In this document: positions 14,032-14,476 of the stretch, piece after piece | How the letters are laid out: each line of letters opens with the position of its first letter | Numbering within the stretch: the first letter of the stretch is position 1 | Origin: Rhodospirillaceae bacterium | GTDB taxonomy: Bacteria; Pseudomonadota; Alphaproteobacteria; UBA9219 | NCBI GenBank assembly: GCA_003486725.1 | Contig: DNGD01000142.1 | Location: forward strand, 1 to 14,476 | DNA: 14,476 bases | Direction of reading: 5' to 3' | Translations under genes and position numbers: made by a program | The notes under the pieces: generated by a model | The model's database searches: none | Told to the model about the DNA's origin: nothing | Seen by the model: the letters and a program-made list of their open reading frames with translations, nothing else

Positions 14032-14476
14032 TTATGCCTTAAGTCTTGTGCCCTTGGCAAACAGCCAATAGGCGATTGTGAACAGCACCGCCGACACGAT
14101 GAACAGCATCCCCGCGCCCGCCACGGGCAGCGCGTCCGCCTGCCCCGTGAAGGCATAGCGGAATCCGTCGATCATATAGAAAAACGGATTGAGGAAACAG
14201 ATAAAGCGCCATTCTTCCGGCAATTGGGAAACCGAGAAAAAAGTGCCAGACAAAAACGTAGCCGGCATGATGATAAAGTTCTGCATCGCGCCCAGATGAT
14301 CGAACTTATCGCCCAGAATGCCGGTGATCAGCCCCAGCAGCGACAGCATCAGCGATCCCAAAACAGCGAACAGGATGGCGATGCCGATATGAGGCACCGT
14401 CAGACCGGCGACCAGCACCAACGCCTCGACCGACACGACGCCGACGATCAGACCGCGAATGACGCCGCTAACGGTG
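14032..14476 (-). CDS. ABC-2 type transporter permease, C-terminal part (cut by window edge)
   Basis: The frame is open from the right window edge, so the N-terminus lies outside; 147 residues are present. They match the second half of an ABC-2 permease of the YadH/NodJ type: SGVIRGLIVG, hydrophobic segments (HIGIAILFAVLGSLMLSLLGL and others), the FIIMPATFLSGTFFS stretch, LPEEW, NPFFYMIDGFRYAF and a final hydrophobic segment ending in KGTRLKA. An internal GTG at 14436 is unlikely to be the true start. The exported substrate cannot be inferred; the ATPase partner is presumably upstream, outside the window. Confidence 0.85.
   Translation of the reverse strand, partial: TVSGVIRGLIVGVVSVEALVLVAGLTVPHIGIAILFAVLGSLMLSLLGLITGILGDKFDHLGAMQNFIIMPATFLSGTFFSVSQLPEEWRFICFLNPFFYMIDGFRYAFTGQADALPVAGAGMLFIVSAVLFTIAYWLFAKGTRLKA

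Overview
The window looks like a chromosomal segment of a Gram-negative bacterium, most likely an alphaproteobacterium. The evidence is the ruvC-ruvA-ruvB-ybgC-tolQ-tolR gene order, the style of the RuvA, RuvB and TolQR proteins, and housekeeping genes that appear to be near 60% GC. Species cannot be read from the sequence. There is no rRNA, tRNA, CRISPR array, transposase or phage gene.

Layout. A strong terminator (85-124) closes an unseen upstream gene. A plus-strand run then carries the Holliday-junction genes ruvC, ruvA and ruvB, with a small lower-GC ORF between ruvC and ruvA. It continues with ybgC, tolQ and tolR of the Tol-Pal envelope system. The run stops after tolR: tolA, tolB and pal are not here. 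In their place is a short AT-richer gene for a four-helix bundle protein of the 23S rRNA intervening-sequence (S23/IVS) family, bracketed by inverted arrays of a GGGACTN heptamer. Convergent minus-strand genes follow: dapA (lysine/diaminopimelate pathway), recF (recombination repair) and dnaN (sliding clamp), transcribed dnaN to recF to dapA. Between dnaN and recF sit a third heptamer array and a REPIN-like inverted pair of hairpins. The RecF N-terminus is extended by a 21-bp tandem repeat.

Divergent from dnaN is a translationally coupled pair, murL and a murD-type ligase. By analogy with the Xanthomonas MurD2/MurL route, these would put D-glutamate into peptidoglycan by ligating L-Glu and then epimerising it, without needing glutamate racemase. 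A convergent alaC aminotransferase shares overlapping stop codons with murD. The right end holds minus-strand genes: an ABC-2 permease (cut by the window edge), a lipoprotein, and three small proteins of unknown function, one of 51 residues.

The most unusual signal is the heptamer family. Three four-unit arrays each begin 2-5 nt after a stop codon (tolR, dapA, dnaN). In each case the G-rich strand is the sense strand of that gene, and the sequence fits the G3N4 G-quadruplex pattern. Two of the arrays also form the 30-bp inverted ends (28/30 matching) of the S23/IVS gene cassette.
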